From Clusia tigrina (taxonomy: Eukaryota > Arthropoda > Insecta > Diptera > Clusiidae): 64,000 nt of DNA. How positions within the stretch are numbered: the stretch's first letter is position 1; every line of letters begins with the position of its first letter. The stretch is taken from NCBI GenBank assembly GCA_920105625.2, contig OV050030.1, forward strand, positions 244,497,889 to 244,561,888, in the 5' to 3' direction. A model generated the notes under the pieces. The model ran no database searches. It was not told the origin of the DNA and saw nothing but the letters and a program-made list of their open reading frames with translations. A program made the translations under genes and the position numbers. Shown here piece by piece: positions 60,426-64,000 of this stretch.

Positions 60426-60817
60426 CCATTTGAAGTTTTATCAGTGTTTGATTTGGGGCTCAAGGGTAGCATAGCGTTGAGCGATAGCTTAAATTGACAA
60501 GAGGCTCGAGTACTTTATTGTTACAAAATTTCAAGGTTTTATGACGCTCCAGTAAAAAGTTACAAGCATTTGTATGTTGCAAACTTTGATAGGTGTAGGA
60601 CGTACCGTATAGAAGTTAGGGCCATTTGAAGTTTTATCAGTGTTTGATTTGAGACTCAAGGGTAGCATAGCTTTGAGCGATAGCTTCAATTGACAAGAGG
60701 CTCGAGTACTTTATTGTTACAAAATTTCAATGTGTTATGACGCTCCAGTAAAAAGATACAAGCATTTGTATGTTTCAAACTTTGATAGTTGTAGGACGTA
60801 CCGTATAGAAGTTAGGG

Positions 60818-61796
60818 CCATTTGAAATTTTATCAGTGTTTGATTTGGGACTCAAGGGTAGCATAGCTTTGAGCGATAGCTTCAATTGACAAGAGGCTCG
60901 AGTACTTTTTTATTACAAAATTTCAAGGTTTTATAACGCTCCAGTAAAAAGTTACAAGCATTTGTATGTTGCAAACTTTGATAGGTGTAGGATGTACCGT
61001 ATAGAAGTTAGGGCCATTTGAAGTTTTATCAGTGTTTGATTTGGGGCTCACGGGTAGCATAGCTTTGAGCGATAGCTTAAATTGACAAGAGGCTCGAGTA
61101 CTTTATTGTTACAAAATTTCAAGGTTTTATGACGCTCCAGTAAAAAATTACAAGCATTTGTATGTTGCAAACTTTGATAGGTGTAGGAAGTACCGTATAG
61201 AAGATAGGGCCATTTGAAGTTTTATCAGTGTTTGATTTGGGACTCAAGGGTAGCATAGCTTTGAGCGATAGCTTCAATTGACAAGAGGCTCGAGTACTTT
61301 ATTGTTACAAAATTTCAAGGTTTAATACGCTCCAGTAAAAAGTTACAAGCATTTGTATGTTTCAAACTTTGATAGTTGTAGGACGTACCGTATAGAAGTT
61401 AGCGCCATTTGAAATTTTATCAATGTTTGATTTGGGACTCAAGGGTAGCATAGCTTTGAGCGATAGCTTAAATTGACAAGAGGCTCGAGTACTTTATTAT
61501 TACAAAATTTCAAGGTTTTATAACGCTCCAGTAAAAAGTTACAAGCATTTGTATGTTGCAAGCTTTGATAGGTGTAGGACGTACCGTATAGAAGTTAGGG
61601 CCATTTGAAGATTTATCAGTGTTTGATTTGGGACTCAAGGGTAGCATAGCTTTGAGCGATAGCTTCAATTTACAAGAGGCTCGAGTACTTTATTGTTACA
61701 AAATTTCAAGGTTTTATGACGCTCCAGTAAAAAGTTACAAGCATTTGTATGTTGCAAACTTTGATAGGTATAGGACGAACCGAATAGAAGTTAGGG
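60818..61796. repeat. Module P, copy 7 (B partner of 44377-45355)
   Basis: It is 979 bp with the same 195-bp third monomer and the same local markers as its partner. I saw no difference between the two. Confidence 0.93.
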
Positions 61797-61992
61797 CCAT
61801 TTGAAGTTTTATCAGTGTTTGATTTGGGACTCAAGGGTGGCATAGCTTTGAGCGATAGCTTAAATTGACAAGAGGCTCGAGTACTTTATTGCTACAAAAT
61901 TTCAATGTGTTATGACGCTCCAGTAAAAAGTTACAAGCATTTGTATGTTGCAAACTTTGATAGGTGTAGGACGTACCGTATAGAAGTTAGGG

Positions 61993-63359
61993 CCATTTGA
62001 ATTTTTATCAGTGTTTGATTTGGGACTCAAGGGTGGCATAGCTTTGAGCGATAGCTTAAATTGACAAGAGGCTCGAATACTTTATTGTTACAAAATTTCA
62101 AGGTTTTATGACGCTCCAGTAAAAAGTTACAAGCATTTGTATGTTGCAAACTTTGATAGGTGTACCGTATAGAAGTTAGGGCCATTTGAAGTTTTATCAG
62201 TGTTTGATTTGGGAGTCAAGGGTAGCATAGCTTTGAGCGATAACTTAAATTGAGAAGAGGCTCGAGTGCTTTATTGATACAAAATTTCAAGGTTTTATGA
62301 TGATCCAGTAAAAAGTTACAAGCATTTGTATGTTGCAAACTTTGATAGGTGTAGGACGTACCGTTTAGAATTTAAAGGCCATTTGAAGTTTTAGCAGTGT
62401 TTGATTTGGGACTCAAGGGTAGCATAGCTTTGAGCGATAGCTTAAATTGACAAGAGGCTCGAGTACTTTATTGTTACAAAATTTCAAGGTTTTATGACGC
62501 TCCAGTAAAAAGTTACAAGCATTTGTATGTTGCAAGCTTTGAAAGGTGTAGGACGTACCGTATAGAATTTAAAGGCCATTTGAAGTTTTAGCAGTGTTTG
62601 ATTTGGGACTCAACGGTAGCATACCTTTGAGCGATAGCTTAAATTGACAACAGGCTCGAGTACTTTATTGTTACAAAATTTCAAGGTTGTATGACGCTCC
62701 AGTAAAAAGTTACAAGCATTTGTATGTTGCAAACTTTGATAGGTGTAGGACGTACCGTATAGAAGTTAGGGCCATTTGAAGTTTTATCAGTGTTTGATGT
62801 GGGACTCAAGGGTAGCATAGCTTTGAGCGATAGCGTAAATTGACAAGAGGCTCGAGAACTTTATTGTTACAAAATTTCAAGGTTTTATGACGCTCCAGTA
62901 AAAAGTTACAAGCATTTGTATGTTGCAAACTTTGATAGGTGTAGGAAGAACCGTATAGAAGTTACGGCCATTTGAAGATTTATCAGTGTTTGATTTGGGA
63001 CTCAAGGGTAGCATAGCTTTGAGCGATAGCTTAAATTGACAAGAGGCTCGAGTACTTTTTTGTTACAAAATTTCAAGGTTTTATGACGCTCCAGTAAAAA
63101 GTTACAAGCATTTGTATGTTGCAAACTTTGATAGGTGTAGGACGTACCGTATAGAAGTTAGGGCAATTTGAAGTTTTATCAGTGTTTGATTTGGGACTCA
63201 AGGGTAGCATAGCTTTGAGCGATAGCTTAAATTGACAAGAGGCTCGAGTACTTTATTGTTACAAAATTTCAAGGTTTTATGACGCTCCAGTAAAAAGTTA
63301 CAAGCATTTGTATGTTGCAAACTTTGATAGGTGTAGGACGTACCGTATAGAAGTTACGG
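61993..63359. repeat. Module N, copy 7 (B partner of 45552-46918)
   Basis: It is 1367 bp with the same length string and all rare markers of its partner (GGGAGTCAAGG, TTGAGAAGAGG, CATACC, TTTGATGTGGG). I saw no difference. Confidence 0.93.
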
Positions 63360-64000
63360 CCATTTGAAGATTTATCAGTGTTTGATTTGGGACTCAATGG
63401 TAGCATAGCTTTGAGCGATAGCTTAAATTGACAAGAGGCTCGAGTACTTTATTGTTACAAAATTTCAAGGTTTTATGACGCTCCAGTAAAAAGTTACAAG
63501 CATTTGTATGTTGCAAACTTTGATAGGTGTAGGACGTACCGTATAGAAGTTAGGGCCATTTGAAGTTTTATCAGTGTTTGATTTGGGACTCAAGGGTAGC
63601 ATAGCTTTGAGCGATAGCTTAAATTGACAAGAGGCTCGAGTACTTTATTGTTACAAAATTTCAAGGTTTTATGACGCTCCAGTAAAAAGTTACAAGCATT
63701 TGTATGTTGCAAACTTTGATAGGTGTAGGACGTACCGTATAGAAGTTAGGGCCATTTGAAGTTTTATCAGTGTTTGATTTGGGGCTCAAGGGTAGCATAG
63801 CGTTGAGCGAAAGCTTAAATTGACAAGAGGCTCGAGTACTTTATTGTTACAAAATTTCAAGGTTTTATGACGCTCCAGTAAAAAGTTACAAGCATTTGTA
63901 TGTTGCAAACTTTGATAGGTGTAGGACGTACCGTATAGAAGTTAGGGCCATTTGAAGTTTTATCAGTGTTTGATTTGAGACTCAAGGGTAGCATAGCTTT
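63360..64000. repeat. Right edge: three monomers and a 53-bp partial
   Basis: 63360 has CAATGGTAGC, 63556 is consensus, 63752 is GGGGCTC with GCGTTGAGCGAAAGC, and 63948 begins a GAGACTC monomer cut by the window. The array clearly continues to the right. Confidence 0.9.
63556..63751 (+). repeat. Reference monomer (matches the majority base at each diagnostic site)
   Basis: This 196-bp copy carries the commonest base at every position I used to tell monomers apart, so it serves as a practical consensus. It has 73 G+C (about 37%). Landmarks by monomer position: CCATTTGAAG 1-10, GGGACTCAAGG 30-40, ATAGCTT repeated 13 bp apart at about 46-66, TTGACAAG with an in-frame TGA at 69-76, CTCGAGTACT (overlapping XhoI and ScaI palindromes) at 80-89, AAAATTT at 100-106, an A5 run at 129-133, GGACGTACCGTA at 173-184 and TTAGGG at 191-196. 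Confidence 0.9.

Larger units (their letters stand above)
1..64000. repeat. Tandem satellite array, ~196-bp monomer, whole window
   Basis: The full window tiles into about 327 complete head-to-tail monomers in one orientation, using the CCATTTGAAG block as an arbitrary start. Most monomers are exactly 196 bp. Recurrent length classes are 195 (one A lost from the A-run after CCAGT), 189 (7 bp lost near the end) and 197 (GAATTTAAAGG replacing GAAGTTAGGG). Rare ones are 187, 188, 190, 194 and 198. No inverted monomer, unrelated spacer or transposon was found. Such arrays are typical of eukaryotic centromeric or pericentromeric heterochromatin; that location is inferred, not shown. No gene lies anywhere in the window. 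Confidence 0.98.
49012..64000. repeat. 16,441-bp tandem segmental duplication, right unit (B), cut by the window edge
   Basis: Every monomer, length variant and rare marker of 32571-47559 returns at +16,441. Reading both copies line by line I found 14 substitutions and no insertion or deletion in about 14,989 bp. B-specific changes are at 51887, 52440, 52529 and 57784. A-specific changes are at 36134, 36752, 36858, 37443, 38783, 42418, 47001 and 47268. The remaining two pairs are 47361/63802 and 47525/63966. Confidence 0.95.

Noticed and set aside
63746..63751. TTAGGG at the end of most monomers, the vertebrate-type telomere hexamer
   Set aside because: It occurs once per 196 bp, not in tandem, and varies (TTTGGG, TTACGG, TTAGCG). 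It is not an interstitial telomere.
1..64000. CRISPR array
   Set aside because: Periodic repeats are present but there are no unique spacers: the whole 196-bp period is repeated.
1..64000. CENP-B box
   Set aside because: I looked for a TTCG...CGGGA-like block in the monomer on both strands and found no convincing match.

Overview
This 64 kb window is wall-to-wall satellite DNA. I can tile all of it, in one orientation, with about 327 complete copies of a monomer of about 196 bp (counted by eye), plus a final 53-bp partial copy at 63948-64000. The reference monomer at 63556-63751 has 73 G+C out of 196 (about 37%). I see no protein-coding gene, RNA gene, CRISPR array, transposon or unrelated spacer. 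Every monomer-to-monomer distance I measured lies between 187 and 198 bp, so nothing foreign is inserted anywhere. Long, head-to-tail, homogenised arrays like this belong to eukaryotic constitutive heterochromatin, typically centromeric or pericentromeric. The species cannot be named from the sequence. A weak recalled resemblance of the block AGTTAGGGCCATTTGAA to a motif in legume centromeric satellite makes a plant a reasonable guess, but only a guess.

The interest lies in how the monomers are arranged. Diagnostic variants let monomers be recognised and show higher-order structure at several nested scales. (1) 1-2739: a 5-monomer higher-order repeat (HOR) of 978 bp, two full copies and one of four monomers, ending in a hybrid monomer. 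(2) 2740-15030: shuffled 7-8-mer modules, including a 1561-bp tandem duplication, a tandem trimer and three descendants of a 2.5-2.9 kb segment. (3) 15031-24986: the most heterogeneous part, with several indel monomers and a duplication of about 2.15 kb. (4) 24798-26164: the first clean copy of a 7-mer module of 1367 bp (module N). (5) 26165-37140: two tandem copies of a 28-monomer, 5488-bp unit that itself contains a 10-mer (1960 bp) duplication. (6) 37141-48485: module P (5-mer), several N modules and a 588-bp trimer duplication. (7) From about 49012 to the right edge: a second copy of everything that began at about 32571, at a constant offset of 16,441 bp. Comparing the two by eye over about 14,989 bp I found 14 substitutions and no indel. 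The right edge cuts this second copy about 1.45 kb before it would be complete.

The array therefore records repeated in-register unequal exchange. Small units (586-588 bp) sit inside medium ones (1960, 2345 and 5488 bp), and these sit inside a very recent 16.4 kb duplication. Hybrid monomers mark several of the exchange points. The left third has more indel monomers and more mixed order; the right half is more uniform and more recently amplified. Open reading frames of 61-72 codons recur but are a by-product of the repeat: they appear where a conserved in-frame TGA in the monomer has mutated.
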